From: Curtobacterium pusillum
Lineage (GTDB): Bacteria > Actinomycetota > Actinomycetes > Actinomycetales > Microbacteriaceae
DNA length: 64,000 nucleotides
NCBI RefSeq assembly: GCF_007680845.1
Contig: NZ_VEIY01000009.1
Location: 43,307-107,306, forward strand
Direction of reading: 5' to 3'
The position numbers and the translations under genes are program-made. The notes below the pieces were generated by a model, which worked only from the letters and a program-made list of their open reading frames with translations, ran no database searches and was not told the origin of the DNA. Position 1 is the stretch's first letter; the number at the start of each line of letters is the position of its first letter. Shown piece after piece: positions 24,371 through 33,637 of the stretch.

Positions 24371-25327
24371 ATGACCATGCAGACCCCGCTCGCGCGCGAC
24401 ACCGACCCGGCGACGTCCGGGCCGGCGACCGCCGCCTCCCGCACGCACCGACGCGTCGGTTCCCTCCACCGCACCGAGGGCATGTACTACTTCTTCCTCG
24501 TCCCGGCGCTCGTGCTGTTCACCGCCTTCGTCGTGGCCCCGGCCTGCGTCGGCATCTTCTACAGCTTCACCGACTACCTCGGCTTCGGGGCGTGGAAGTT
24601 CCTCGGTGTCGAGAACTACCGGGCGCTCGTGTCCGACCCGTCGATCATCGCCTCGTACGGCTTCACGCTCGGGTTCGCCGTCGTCACCGTCATCGTCACG
24701 CAGGTCATCGCCCTGGCGCTCGCGATCGCCCTGGCGAAGCGCATCCGGTTCGCTGCCGGCCTGCGGTCGATCTTCGTGATCCCGATGGTGATCTCCGGGA
24801 TCATCGTCGCCTACGTCTTCAACTTCCTCTTCTCGAACACGGTGCCCGCCCTGGCCACGAGCGTCGGGTTCGGGCCGCTGGAGCAGAGCATCCTCGGCGA
24901 CCCGAACCTCGCCTGGCTCGCGATCGTCATCGTCTCCGCGTGGCAGACGGTGCCGGGTGCGCTCCTCATCTACACCGCGGGACTCACGTCGATCCCGGAG
25001 GACCTCTACGAGGCCAGTGCCCTCGACGGCGCGACGGGGTGGAAGCAGCTCCGCGCGATCACGCTCCCGCTCCTCGGCGGCTTCATCGTGATCAACACGG
25101 TGCTGGGTGTGAAGGGGTACCTCGGCGCGTACGACGTCATCGTCGGCCTCACGAACGGCGGCCCCGGCAGCGCCACGAGCAGCGTGGCGATGACCATCTT
25201 CGGCGGTTTCACCGGTGGCGACTACGCCTACCAGATGGCGAACGCGACCGTGTTCTTCATCATCACCGTCCTCATCTCCGTGCTGCAGCTCGCGGCGACC
25301 CGCGGAAGGAACCTGCGACTCGCATGA
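24371..25327 (+). CDS. CUT1 sugar ABC transporter permease (MalF/UgpA type)
   Basis: 318 residues from ATG 24371 with AGGAG upstream. Six TM helices begin at YYFFLVPALVLFTAFVVAP. The EAA loop is EASALDGATGWKQLRAITLP. The stop overlaps the next permease (ATGA). It partners the binding protein 25 bases upstream. No ATPase is encoded in the locus. Confidence 0.9.
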   Translation: MTMQTPLARDTDPATSGPATAASRTHRRVGSLHRTEGMYYFFLVPALVLFTAFVVAPACVGIFYSFTDYLGFGAWKFLGVENYRALVSDPSIIASYGFTLGFAVVTVIVTQVIALALAIALAKRIRFAAGLRSIFVIPMVISGIIVAYVFNFLFSNTVPALATSVGFGPLEQSILGDPNLAWLAIVIVSAWQTVPGALLIYTAGLTSIPEDLYEASALDGATGWKQLRAITLPLLGGFIVINTVLGVKGYLGAYDVIVGLTNGGPGSATSSVAMTIFGGFTGGDYAYQMANATVFFIITVLISVLQLAATRGRNLRLA

Positions 25328-26235
25328 CCACGATCGACACCCGCCCACCGACCGACACCCGCGCGGTCACCACCGGCCGCCAGGACCGCACGGGACGCGG
25401 TCACCGCCGGCGCCTCGGTGGCACGAACTGGACGCTCACGGTCGTCCTCGGACTCGCTGCGCTCACAGTGCTCGTCCCGCTGTACGTCACGGTCGCGATG
25501 GCCTTCAAGACGAGCAAGCAGAGCGTCGACGGGAACGCGCTCTCGCTGCCGTTCCCGTTCAACCCCGGCTCCTTCGCCGAGGCGTGGCAGCTCACCCGCT
25601 TCCCGGTGTCGTTCTCGGTCTCGCTCGGCGTCGCCGCACTGACCGTCGTCGCGACCCTGCTGCTCAGCTCCTTCGCCTCGTACGCGATCGTCCGGAACTG
25701 GCACAAGCGGTTCTTCCGGTACTCCTTCGTGTACCTGCTCGCGGCGATGTTCCTGCCGTTCCCCGTCGTCGCGTTGCCGCAGATCAAGCTCACCGCACAG
25801 ATGGGGCTCGACAACCCGATCGGCGTCGGGATCCTGCACGCCATGTTCCAACTGTCGTTCAGCGTGCTGCTCTACTCCGCGTACCTCCGGTCCATCCCGG
25901 TCGAGCTCGAGGAGAGCGCCAGGATCGACGGAGCGTCCACGTGGCAGATCTTCTGGCGGATCATCCTGCCGCTCCTCGGACCGATGAACGCCACGGTCGG
26001 CATCTTCGCCTTCCTGGCATCCTGGAACGACTTCATGATGCCGTCGCTCATCACCGCGGACCCCACGCTGCAGACGCTGCCCGTCGTGCAGAACATCTTC
26101 CAGAGCAAGTTCGGCACGAACTACAACGTCGCGTTCGCCTCGTACCTCATGGCGATGGCGCCGACGATCATCGTCTACCTGTTCGCGCAGCGTTGGGTGA
26201 TCAGCGGTGTGACACAGGGCGCGGTCAAGAGCTAG
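25324..26235 (+). CDS. CUT1 sugar ABC transporter permease (MalG/UgpE type)
   Basis: 303 residues from ATG 25324. Six TM helices follow an Arg/Thr-rich start. The EAA loop is EESARIDGASTWQIFWRIIL, and the end AQRWVISGVTQGAVKS is typical of MalG-like proteins. The GH31 gene starts 11 bases after its stop, so the substrate is probably a short alpha-glycoside. Confidence 0.9.
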   Translation: MTTIDTRPPTDTRAVTTGRQDRTGRGHRRRLGGTNWTLTVVLGLAALTVLVPLYVTVAMAFKTSKQSVDGNALSLPFPFNPGSFAEAWQLTRFPVSFSVSLGVAALTVVATLLLSSFASYAIVRNWHKRFFRYSFVYLLAAMFLPFPVVALPQIKLTAQMGLDNPIGVGILHAMFQLSFSVLLYSAYLRSIPVELEESARIDGASTWQIFWRIILPLLGPMNATVGIFAFLASWNDFMMPSLITADPTLQTLPVVQNIFQSKFGTNYNVAFASYLMAMAPTIIVYLFAQRWVISGVTQGAVKS

Positions 26236-26246
26236 GAGCAGCACCG

Positions 26247-28637
26247 ATGAGCACGAAGGACACCGTCCGCCCCTTCCCCGGCTCCGACCCCGTCGCCGAC
26301 CCCGCGGCCGTCGTCACGGGGGAGCACTGGCGGGTGACGGTGCTCGACGAGGGCGCCTTCCGCGTCGAGTGGAGCGACGACGGCGGGTTCGAGGACCGCG
26401 CGTCGACCTTCGCGATCCGGCGCAAACTGCCAGTCCCCGCGTTCCGGGTGGAGCGGACGGGTGGCGGCGCGGACACCGATCGCAGCGCCGGGGCGGACGC
26501 CGGAGCCGACGGAGTCGTCGTCACGACCGCCCGCGCCCGGCTCCGCTACGACGGCCAACCGTTCTCCCCGAGCGGCCTGGTCGTCGAGACGATCGGTCCG
26601 GACGCGAACCGGTGGCGCTGGGGCCAGGAGCCGCGGGACCTCGGCGGCACCGGACGGACGCTCGACGACGTCGACGGCCGGATGCCGCTCGAAGCGGGGA
26701 TCCTCGCGCGGGACGGCATCGCTGTCCTCGACGACAGTGAGTCGTTCCTGTTCGCGGACGACGGTTGGATCGGCACGAGGATCGCCGGCCGACGCGACGT
26801 CACGGTGTTCGCGTACGGCCGCGACTTCTCCGACGCGCTGCGCGCCTACCACCGGATCTCCGGCGCACCGTCCCTCCTGCCGCGCTGGGCGCTCGGCAAC
26901 TGGTGGAGCCGGTACCACCCGTACAGCGACACCTCCTACCTCGAGCTGCTGGACCGGTTCGCCGCGGAACGACTCCCGTTCTCCGTCGCCGTGATCGACA
27001 TGGACTGGCACCGGGTCGACTCGGTGCCGCCACGGTTCGGCAACGGGTGGACTGGTTACTCCTGGGAGCCCTCGCTGTTCCCCGATCCCAGGGCGTTCCT
27101 CGCCGAGCTGCACCGCCGTGGGATGCGCACCACGCTCAACCTGCACCCGGCGGACGGCGTCCGCGCGTTCGAGGATGCCTACCCCGACGTCGCGCAGGCG
27201 ATGGGCGTCGACCCCGAGACCGAGGAAGCGATCCCGTTCGACCTCACCGACCGGCGCTTCGTCGGCGCGTACTTCGAGCGATTGCACCGCCCGCTCGAGG
27301 AGCAGGGCGTCGACTTCTGGTGGATCGACTGGCAGCAGGGACGAACGACCGGGCTCCCGGGCGTCGACCCGCTGTGGCTCCTCAACCACTTCCACCTGCT
27401 GGATTCCGCCCGGGACGGCGGCGCCGGCATGACGTTCTCCCGCTACGCCGGGCCAGGCAGTCACCGGTACGCCGTCGGCTTCTCCGGCGACGCCGTCGTG
27501 TCGTGGGCGTCGCTCGCGTTCCAGCCGGAGTTCACCGCGACCGCCGCGAACATCGGCTACCCGTGGTGGAGCCACGACATCGGCGGACACACCCGCGGCG
27601 TCCGCGACGACGAACTCGCCACCCGCTGGGTGCAGTTCGGCGTGTTCTCACCGATCATGCGGCTGCACTCGGCGAACAACCCCTTCATCCGCAAGGAGCC
27701 GTGGGCGTTCCCCGCCGAGCCGCGGACGGCGATGGGTGCAGCCCTGCGGTTCCGGCACCGGATGGTCCCGTACCTGCACACCATGAACCATCGGTCGGCC
27801 GACGGGACCGCGCTGGTCCGCCCGCTCTACCACCTGGAACCCCGGCGGGACGAGGCCTACCAGGTGCCGAACACCTACGCCTTCGGGTCGGAACTGCTCG
27901 TCGCGCCGATCGTCGAGCCGCGCGACCCCGCTTCGCTGCACGGGACGGCACGGGCCTGGCTGCCGCCGGGCACCTGGACCGACGTGTTCACCGGGACCGC
28001 GCACGCCGGGGACCGGTTCGTGGACCTGCACCGCACGATCGACACCGTTCCGGTGCTGCTGCGCGAGGGCGGCGTGCTGCCGCTCGCCACCGAGGACGAA
28101 CCGGACGCCACCGCCAACCCGACAGCGTTCGAGGTGCTCGTCGCACCGGGTACCTCCGGCTCCTTCACGCTCATCGAGGACCGCGAGGGGTCGGAAGGGG
28201 AGACGGCACGGACACGGCTGGAGTGGGACCACCCTCACGCAGCGTTCCGCGTCCACCCGACCGAGGGGGCGCTCGACGTCGTGCCCGAGCAACGGCGCTG
28301 GCGCATCACCTTCCTCGCTGCCCCCGCCGAGGGGCAGCACGTCGACGCCCGGTCGGTCGACCGGTTCTCGGTCGACCTGGCGGCCGACACCGCGACCGGT
28401 GCCACGCTGACGCTCGCCGGGACGCCCGTCGTCGGGCTGGACGCGCGGGACGGGATCCGACGGGTGCTCGAGGGTGCGCAGGCCGGCAACCCCGAGAAGC
28501 TGGCCGCGTGGGAGATCGTCACGAAGGACCTGCCGAGGGCGGACCGGATCGTCGAGCTCGGGACCGTCGGGTTGCCGGGATCGCTCCGCGACGTGGTCGT
28601 CGAGTTGCTCGGGAGCGTGCACCCGGGCGAGCGGTGA
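26247..28637 (+). CDS. GH31 family alpha-glycosidase
   Basis: 796 residues from ATG 26247. No signal peptide. The N-terminal beta-sandwich (about 1-190) precedes the (beta/alpha)8 barrel: LPRWALGNWWSRYHPYSD, then FSVAVIDMDWHRVD. The catalytic nucleophile Asp is in DFWWIDWQQGRTT, and the acid/base Asp is in VGFSGDAVVSWASL. PWWSHDIGGHTRGVRDDELA is another GH31 block, and FGVFSPIMRLHS follows. GH31 includes alpha-glucosidases, alpha-xylosidases, alpha-galactosidases and sulfoquinovosidases; the nucleophile block WIDWQQG differs from the WxDM form of ordinary alpha-glucosidases, so specificity is open. It would cleave the sugar imported by the upstream transporter. Confidence 0.9.
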   Translation: MSTKDTVRPFPGSDPVADPAAVVTGEHWRVTVLDEGAFRVEWSDDGGFEDRASTFAIRRKLPVPAFRVERTGGGADTDRSAGADAGADGVVVTTARARLRYDGQPFSPSGLVVETIGPDANRWRWGQEPRDLGGTGRTLDDVDGRMPLEAGILARDGIAVLDDSESFLFADDGWIGTRIAGRRDVTVFAYGRDFSDALRAYHRISGAPSLLPRWALGNWWSRYHPYSDTSYLELLDRFAAERLPFSVAVIDMDWHRVDSVPPRFGNGWTGYSWEPSLFPDPRAFLAELHRRGMRTTLNLHPADGVRAFEDAYPDVAQAMGVDPETEEAIPFDLTDRRFVGAYFERLHRPLEEQGVDFWWIDWQQGRTTGLPGVDPLWLLNHFHLLDSARDGGAGMTFSRYAGPGSHRYAVGFSGDAVVSWASLAFQPEFTATAANIGYPWWSHDIGGHTRGVRDDELATRWVQFGVFSPIMRLHSANNPFIRKEPWAFPAEPRTAMGAALRFRHRMVPYLHTMNHRSADGTALVRPLYHLEPRRDEAYQVPNTYAFGSELLVAPIVEPRDPASLHGTARAWLPPGTWTDVFTGTAHAGDRFVDLHRTIDTVPVLLREGGVLPLATEDEPDATANPTAFEVLVAPGTSGSFTLIEDREGSEGETARTRLEWDHPHAAFRVHPTEGALDVVPEQRRWRITFLAAPAEGQHVDARSVDRFSVDLAADTATGATLTLAGTPVVGLDARDGIRRVLEGAQAGNPEKLAAWEIVTKDLPRADRIVELGTVGLPGSLRDVVVELLGSVHPGER

Positions 28638-28659
28638 TCCGCCGTTGACGCGCATGCGA

Positions 28660-28695
28660 CTGGAGGCGCGGTGCGGGCCCGCACCGCGCCTCCAG
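28660..28695. repeat. Palindromic repeat family, copy 2
   Basis: Identical over 36 bases to copy 1 (22423-22458), again a perfect palindrome. It lies 23 bases after the GH31 stop and 8 bases before the convergent LacI gene's end, consistent with a bidirectional terminator. Confidence 0.9.
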
Positions 28696-28703
28696 TCTCA
28701 TCC

Positions 28704-29744
28704 TCACGCGCGTCGGTGCGCCGCGGGATCAGTCGAACCGTCCGGGTACGGTGCGCTCTCGCCCACGAGCAGCCGGTGGCCGACGGTCACGTAGCGACCG
28801 GCGGTCTCGACGCCGTCCATCCGCTCGACGAGCAGGTCGAGCGCGGTCTCCGCGAGCGCGACCGTGTCCGGGGCGACGGACGTGAGGCTGGGCGCGAGGC
28901 TCGACCCGATCTCGATGGCGTCCCAGCCGATCACCGCGATGTCGCGCGGTGCCTCGAGGCCGCGCAGCCGCATGGCGCGGAGGACGCCCACGGCCGCGAG
29001 GTCGTCACGGCAGAGGAGCCCGTCCACGTCGAGCCCGTCGTCGAGCGCGCGGCCGAATGCGTCCTCGGCGCCGGCAGCGTCCCCGACCTCGCGCGGGACG
29101 AGGAACTCCGCGGTGAGTCCGGCGGCGGCGAGCCCCGTCCGGTAGCCGTCCAACCGGAAGCCGGACGTCCTCGACTCCGGGCCGGACTCGTGCCCGAAGA
29201 ACCCGATGCGGCGGCACCCGAGGGCCGCGAGGTGAGCGACCGCGTCCGAAGCGGCGCGGGCGTTGTCGATCGCGACCTGGTCGGCGGAGGGCGGCCGGAC
29301 GTCCTCGCCGAGGAACACCACGGCGGTGTCCCCGCGGACCCGGTCGATCGACTCGGGGGAGAGGATCTGCGGGTGGATGACGACGCCGTCCACGACCCCC
29401 GCCTCACGGCCGCGGACCGCAGACCGCTCTCCGTCCGCCGAGTCGCCGGTCTCCTCGAGCAGGAGCTGGTAGCCGCGCTCGGCACAGACGCGCGAGAACA
29501 CGTGGGCGAGCTCGGCGAAGTACGGGCGTCGGAGGTCGGGGAACGCGAACGCGAGCATGTTCGACCGACCCGTGGCGAGGGTCCGGCCAGAGACGTTCGG
29601 GCGGTAGCCGAGCTCGTCGACGGCTGCCTGCACCCGGTCACGCATCGCCGGGCTGACGTGCCGGTAGCCGCGCACCACGTTGGACACGGTCTTCATCGAG
29701 ACGCCGGCGTGCTCCGCGACGTCCTGCAGCGTGACCTTGCCCAT
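28704..29744 (-). CDS. LacI-family transcriptional repressor of the GH31 locus
   Basis: 346 residues from ATG 29744. The N-terminal HTH and hinge are textbook: VTLQDVAEHAGVSMKTVSNV, RVQAAVDELGYRPNVSGRTL. The sensor domain has GVVIHPQILSP, LGCRRIGFFGHES, DGLLCRDDLAAVGVLRAM and IAVIGWDAIEIGSSLAP. It converges on the GH31 gene and is the only LacI-type HTH in the window, so it is the likely reader of the 28-bp palindrome at 22977-23004. The inducing sugar is unknown. Confidence 0.92.
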   Translation of the reverse strand: MGKVTLQDVAEHAGVSMKTVSNVVRGYRHVSPAMRDRVQAAVDELGYRPNVSGRTLATGRSNMLAFAFPDLRRPYFAELAHVFSRVCAERGYQLLLEETGDSADGERSAVRGREAGVVDGVVIHPQILSPESIDRVRGDTAVVFLGEDVRPPSADQVAIDNARAASDAVAHLAALGCRRIGFFGHESGPESRTSGFRLDGYRTGLAAAGLTAEFLVPREVGDAAGAEDAFGRALDDGLDVDGLLCRDDLAAVGVLRAMRLRGLEAPRDIAVIGWDAIEIGSSLAPSLTSVAPDTVALAETALDLLVERMDGVETAGRYVTVGHRLLVGESAPYPDGSTDPAAHRRA

Positions 29745-29809
29745 CCGCTCACCGTACCGGCGTGCCGTGGTGCCGTGGGTGGGGTCGTTCCGCTCGGTAT
29801 CATCGACGG

Positions 29810-30922
29810 ATGTCCCCGCGCCCGCCCTTCCGAGCCGACGTCGTCGGCAGCTTCCTCCGACCCGCACCGGTCAAGGAGGCCCGAGCGGCCTTCGCCGCCG
29901 GTGACCTCGACGCGGCAGCACTCCGCCGTGTGGAGGACGAGTCGATCCGCGCGCTCGTGGACGCTCAGCGGGCCGCCGGCCTCGAGCTCGCCACGGACGG
30001 TGAGGCCCGTCGCGCCTGGTGGCACCTCGACTTCTGGGGCGGCCTGACCGGCGTTGAGGTCGTCGAGCTCGACCACGGCATCGCGTTCCAGGGCGTCACC
30101 ACCACGCCGAAGGGCATGCGCGTCACCGGGCCGGTGTCGTTCCCCGCCGACCACCCGTTCGTCCAGGACGCCGCGTTCGTCGTCGCCGAGGCGGAGGCAC
30201 GGGGACTCACCCCGAAGTTCACGATCCCCGCCCCGACGGTGTTCGACTTCCGCCTCGACGCCGACCAGATCCGCACCGACCACTACGCCGACCGGGATGC
30301 GATCACGGACGACCTCGTCGAGGCCTACCGCGACGCGATCGCCGCGCTGTACGCCGTGGGCGTCCGGTACCTGCAGCTCGACGACACCGCGTGGGCGTAC
30401 GCCTGCTCCGACGTCGAGATGGCGAAGGCGCGCGAGCGCGGGATCGACACCGACGGCATCGCGGAGCGGTTCTCGTCGATCATCCGCCGGGTCCTCGACG
30501 GCCGACCCGAGGACCTCGTCGTCACCACGCACGTGTGCCGTGGCAACTTCCGGTCGACGTGGATCGCGTCGGGCGGGTACGAGCCGGTCGCGGAACAGCT
30601 CCTCGGGAACACCGGGTACGACGGCTTCTTCCTCGAGTACGACAGCGACCGGGCCGGTGGGTTCGAGCCCCTGCGGTTCCTGCCCGAGGGCGACCAGGTC
30701 GTGGTGCTCGGCCTCGTCACGTCGAAGACCGGCGAGCTCGAGGACCCCGCCGTGATCGAGCAGCGGATCCGGGACGCCGCCGAGCACGCCCCGCTCCGGC
30801 AGCTGGCGCTCAGCCCGCAGTGCGGGTTCGCCTCCACCGAGGAGGGCAACGTGCTCACCGAGGACGAGCAGTGGGCGAAGGTGCGCAGCGTGGTCGAGGT
30901 AGCCGGCCGCGTCTGGCGGTAG
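29810..30922 (+). CDS. MetE-like cobalamin-independent methionine synthase C-terminal domain protein
   Basis: 370 residues from ATG 29810. The start FRADVVGSFLRPAPVKEARA is the hallmark of YxjG/YxjH-type MetE-like enzymes, which lack the N-terminal half of MetE. Zinc-binding residues are visible in TTHVCRGNF (His, Cys) and LSPQCGFAST (Cys); LQLDDTAWAYAC and FLEYDSDRAGGFEPL contribute the folate/thiol pocket. It probably methylates homocysteine or a related thiol using a methyl donor other than polyglutamyl folate; the donor is not certain. Divergent from the LacI gene with 65 bases between. Confidence 0.88.
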   Translation: MSPRPPFRADVVGSFLRPAPVKEARAAFAAGDLDAAALRRVEDESIRALVDAQRAAGLELATDGEARRAWWHLDFWGGLTGVEVVELDHGIAFQGVTTTPKGMRVTGPVSFPADHPFVQDAAFVVAEAEARGLTPKFTIPAPTVFDFRLDADQIRTDHYADRDAITDDLVEAYRDAIAALYAVGVRYLQLDDTAWAYACSDVEMAKARERGIDTDGIAERFSSIIRRVLDGRPEDLVVTTHVCRGNFRSTWIASGGYEPVAEQLLGNTGYDGFFLEYDSDRAGGFEPLRFLPEGDQVVVLGLVTSKTGELEDPAVIEQRIRDAAEHAPLRQLALSPQCGFASTEEGNVLTEDEQWAKVRSVVEVAGRVWR

Positions 30923-30947
30923 CGCGGACACGGTAGCGTCGTCCGCG
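30923..30947 (+). terminator. Weak hairpin after the MetE-like gene
   Basis: CGCGGAC (30923-30929) and GTCCGCG (30941-30947) pair around an 11-base loop immediately after the stop codon. No T tract. The aldo/keto reductase begins 29 bases further on. Confidence 0.35.
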
Positions 30948-30975
30948 GCCTGTCACCGAACCGGAACGAGCAACG

Positions 30976-31977
30976 ATGCCTGACCTCCACCGTCCCGCCG
31001 ACGACCGCTACGAGCGGCTCCCGTACCAGCGCGTCGGGAGGAGCGGACTCCTGCTCCCGCGCATCTCGCTCGGGCTGTGGAACAACTTCGGCGCCGACCG
31101 TCCGCTCGCCACGCAGCGCGACATCGTGCTGCACGCGTTCGACCGCGGTGTGACGCACTTCGACCTCGCGAACAACTACGGTCCGCCGGCGGGGTCGGCC
31201 GAGGAGCAGTTCGGCCGCATCCTCGACTCGGACCTCCGTCCGTTCCGGGACGAGCTCGTGGTGTCGACCAAGGCCGGGTACGACATGTGGCCCGGTCCGT
31301 ACGGCGACGGTGGTTCCCGGAAGTACATGCTCGCCTCGCTCGACCAGTCGCTCCGACGGCTCGGCCTCGAGTACGTCGACGTCTTCTACTCGCACCGCCC
31401 GGACCCGGAGACCCCGATCGAGGAGACGGTCAGCGCCCTCGTGACCGCGGTCCGCTCCGGCAAGGCCCTCTACGCCGGCATCTCGAACTACGACCCGGCG
31501 CAGACCGCCGCCGCGGCCGAGGCGCTCGCCGCGGAGAACGTCCACCTGCTCATCCACCAGCCGCGCTACAGCATGTTCGAGCGCACGCCGGAGGCCGGCC
31601 TGTTCGACGAGCTCGAACGGCTCGGGACCGGGGCGATCGTGTTCTCACCGCTCGCGGGTGGCCTGCTCACCGACCGGTACTTGGACGGATCCGTGCCCGA
31701 GGGCTCCCGTGCGGCGGAGGGCCGGTGGTTCGGCGCCGACCGGATCGACGACGACTACCTGACGACGGTGCGGGCGCTGAACGACATCGCCGCGGCGCGC
31801 GGGCAGACGCTCGCGCAGCTCGCCATCACGTGGGTGCTCCGGCAGCCGGCCGTGACGTCGGCGCTGGTCGGGGCGTCGAGCGTCCGGCAGTTGGACGGCA
31901 CGCTCGACGCGCTCGCGGGTGCTCCGCTGTCCGACGACGAGCTCGCGGCGATCGACGCACTGGTGCCGCGCGGCTGA
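30976..31977 (+). CDS. Aldo/keto reductase, YghZ/GpR (L-glyceraldehyde 3-phosphate reductase) type
   Basis: 333 residues from ATG 30976. It begins YERLPYQRVGRSGLLLPRIS and LGLWNNFG, the start of the YghZ/Kv-beta branch of aldo/keto reductases. The catalytic tetrad is recognisable: Asp and Tyr in THFDLANNYGPPAGSAEE, Lys in VSTKAGYDMWPGPYG and His in VFYSHRPDPETPIEE. AGISNYDPAQT and the C-terminal ALVGASSVRQL bind NADPH. It reduces small aldehydes or methylglyoxal-like compounds in the cytoplasm. Confidence 0.9.
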   Translation: MPDLHRPADDRYERLPYQRVGRSGLLLPRISLGLWNNFGADRPLATQRDIVLHAFDRGVTHFDLANNYGPPAGSAEEQFGRILDSDLRPFRDELVVSTKAGYDMWPGPYGDGGSRKYMLASLDQSLRRLGLEYVDVFYSHRPDPETPIEETVSALVTAVRSGKALYAGISNYDPAQTAAAAEALAAENVHLLIHQPRYSMFERTPEAGLFDELERLGTGAIVFSPLAGGLLTDRYLDGSVPEGSRAAEGRWFGADRIDDDYLTTVRALNDIAAARGQTLAQLAITWVLRQPAVTSALVGASSVRQLDGTLDALAGAPLSDDELAAIDALVPRG

Positions 31978-32014
31978 TCGGCGCGGCTGGGCCGCCCGGG
32001 GCAGGATGGGCAGC

Positions 32015-32374
32015 ATGACGGACCAGGACGAGATGATCCACCCCGAGGTCGCGCCCAGCGGAGCGGGCTGCGTCGAGTGCGACGCGACGGGCTCGTGGTG
32101 GGTGCACCTGCGCCGCTGCGCCGCCTGTGGCCACGTCGGCTGCTGCGACGACTCGCTGAACACCCACGCCACCCGGCACTGGGAGGAGACCGGCCACGCC
32201 GTCATCCAGAGCTACGAGCCCGGCGAGACCTGGGCGTGGGACTACCGCGACGACACCCGCTTCGAGGGGCTCGAACTCGCGGCGCCGACGAGCCACCCGG
32301 TGGAACAGTCGGTCCCCGGGCCGGCTGACCGCCTGCCCGGGGACTGGTTGGAACTGCTGGGCGGATCGCGCTGA
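32015..32374 (+). CDS. UBP-type zinc finger protein
   Basis: 119 residues from ATG 32015 (ATG 32006 is a three-codon longer alternative). The zinc finger reads CVECDATGSWWVHLRRCAAC, then GHVGCCDDSLNTHATRHWEE and TGHAVIQSYEPGETWAWDY, the ZnF_UBP pattern of Cys and His also found in eukaryotic deubiquitinases. Small bacterial members of this size are widespread in actinobacteria; their role is unknown. A GCGGATC/GATCCGC hairpin overlaps the stop codon (32361-32379) between it and the convergent msrA. Confidence 0.88.
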   Translation: MTDQDEMIHPEVAPSGAGCVECDATGSWWVHLRRCAACGHVGCCDDSLNTHATRHWEETGHAVIQSYEPGETWAWDYRDDTRFEGLELAAPTSHPVEQSVPGPADRLPGDWLELLGGSR

Positions 32375-32387
32375 TCCGCCCGGGCCG

Positions 32388-32909
32388 TCAGACGGCGGCC
32401 GTCGCCTCGTCGCGGTGCGGGAGCTTCCAGCCCGGACGCACGAAGTGGCAGGTGTAGCCGGCGGGGTACTTCTCGAGGTAGTCCTGGTGCTCCTCCTCGG
32501 CCTCCCAGAACGGGCCGGCCGCGACGACCTCGGTGACGACCTTGCCGGGCCAGATGCCGGAGGCGTCGACGTCCGCGATGGTGTCGAGGGCGACCTGCTC
32601 CTGCTCGGGTGAGGTGAAGAAGATCGCCGAACGGTAGCTGCGGCCGACGTCGTTGCCCTGCCGGTTCTTCGTCGACGGGTCGTGGATCTGGAAGAAGAAC
32701 TCGAGCAGGTCGCGGTACGAGATCACGGACGGGTCGAAGACGATCTCGACGGACTCGGCGTGGTCACCGTGGTTGCGGTAGGTCGCGTTCTCGACCTCGC
32801 CGCCGGAGTAGCCGACGCGGGTGCTGATGACGCCCGGACGACGGCGGAGGAGCTGCTGCGCTCCCCAGAAGCAGCCTCCGGCGAGGATGGCGGTCTCGGT
32901 GGTGGTCAT
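32388..32909 (-). CDS. msrA: Peptide methionine (S)-S-oxide reductase MsrA
   Basis: 173 residues from ATG 32909. The catalytic Cys is in [35 protein letters not shown] and [15 protein letters not shown] are the following family blocks, and [16 protein letters not shown] and [18 protein letters not shown] complete the signature. It repairs methionine S-sulfoxide in proteins using thioredoxin. Here the CFWG form of the active site is followed by a short C-terminus without obvious resolving Cys pairs. It is 89 bases downstream of bioY on the same strand. Confidence 0.95.
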   Translation of the reverse strand: MTTTETAILAGGCFWGAQQLLRRRPGVISTRVGYSGGEVENATYRNHGDHAESVEIVFDPSVISYRDLLEFFFQIHDPSTKNRQGNDVGRSYRSAIFFTSPEQEQVALDTIADVDASGIWPGKVVTEVVAAGPFWEAEEEHQDYLEKYPAGYTCHFVRPGWKLPHRDEATAAV

Positions 32910-32998
32910 GGTGGCCTCCTGGGCTCTCGTGCCGCTGGCTGCGGCACCACACCATGCAACCGGCGTCGGCGCCCGCGTGTTCCCGACTGCAGTGTCCG

Positions 32999-33589
32999 TC
33001 AGCGGCGGGCGTCGCGGCGCCGGTTCGCCACGTTCCACCCGAGCGAGACCACTCCGGCGCCGATCAGCGTCTTCGCGACACCACCGATGACGAACGGGGT
33101 GAGCCCGTACGCCACCGTCTGCTGGACGTCGAGCCCGAGCGACACCGCCAGCCAGGCCATCCCGGCGGCGAAGGTGACGACGGTGCCGAGTGCGAACGAC
33201 AGCAGGGCCACGCGGAGCGTTCGGTCCCCGAACCGCTCCGCGACCCAGCCGACGAGCGCTGCGGCGGCGATGAACCCGACGACGTAGCCACCGGTCGGTC
33301 CGACGAGCACCCCGACACCGGCGTCGCCCCCGGCGAAGACCGGCAGCCCGACCGCTCCGAGCAGTGCGTAGACGAGCATCGAGAGGGCTCCGCGACGGGC
33401 ACCGAGGGCACTTCCGACGAGGAGGACGGCGAGCGTCTGTCCGGTGATCGGGACCGGCCAGAGCGGGACGGAGACCTGGGCGGCACCGGCGGTCAGCAGG
33501 GCTCCGCCGACGACCAGCGCTGTGCTGACGGCGGTGGTGCGGGGGAGCAGGACGTCGGCGAGCGGACGGGGCGTGGCGAGTGCGGTCAT
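32999..33589 (-). CDS. bioY: Biotin transporter BioY
   Basis: 196 residues from ATG 33589, with GAGGACC upstream. Six hydrophobic segments include [20 protein letters not shown] and [20 protein letters not shown], the BioY signature (PVPITxQT-x6-G). [20 protein letters not shown] follows. BioY is the S component of an energy-coupling factor biotin importer; EcfA and EcfT are not encoded here. It lies at the end of the operon encoding a biotin-dependent urea/guanidine carboxylase, so its job is probably to supply that enzyme's cofactor. Confidence 0.93.
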   Translation of the reverse strand: MTALATPRPLADVLLPRTTAVSTALVVGGALLTAGAAQVSVPLWPVPITGQTLAVLLVGSALGARRGALSMLVYALLGAVGLPVFAGGDAGVGVLVGPTGGYVVGFIAAAALVGWVAERFGDRTLRVALLSFALGTVVTFAAGMAWLAVSLGLDVQQTVAYGLTPFVIGGVAKTLIGAGVVSLGWNVANRRRDARR

Positions 33590-33637
33590 GGCTGGTCCTC
33601 GGTTCAAGCGGAGCGTGTGGGAGCGTGGGACGGGGGA

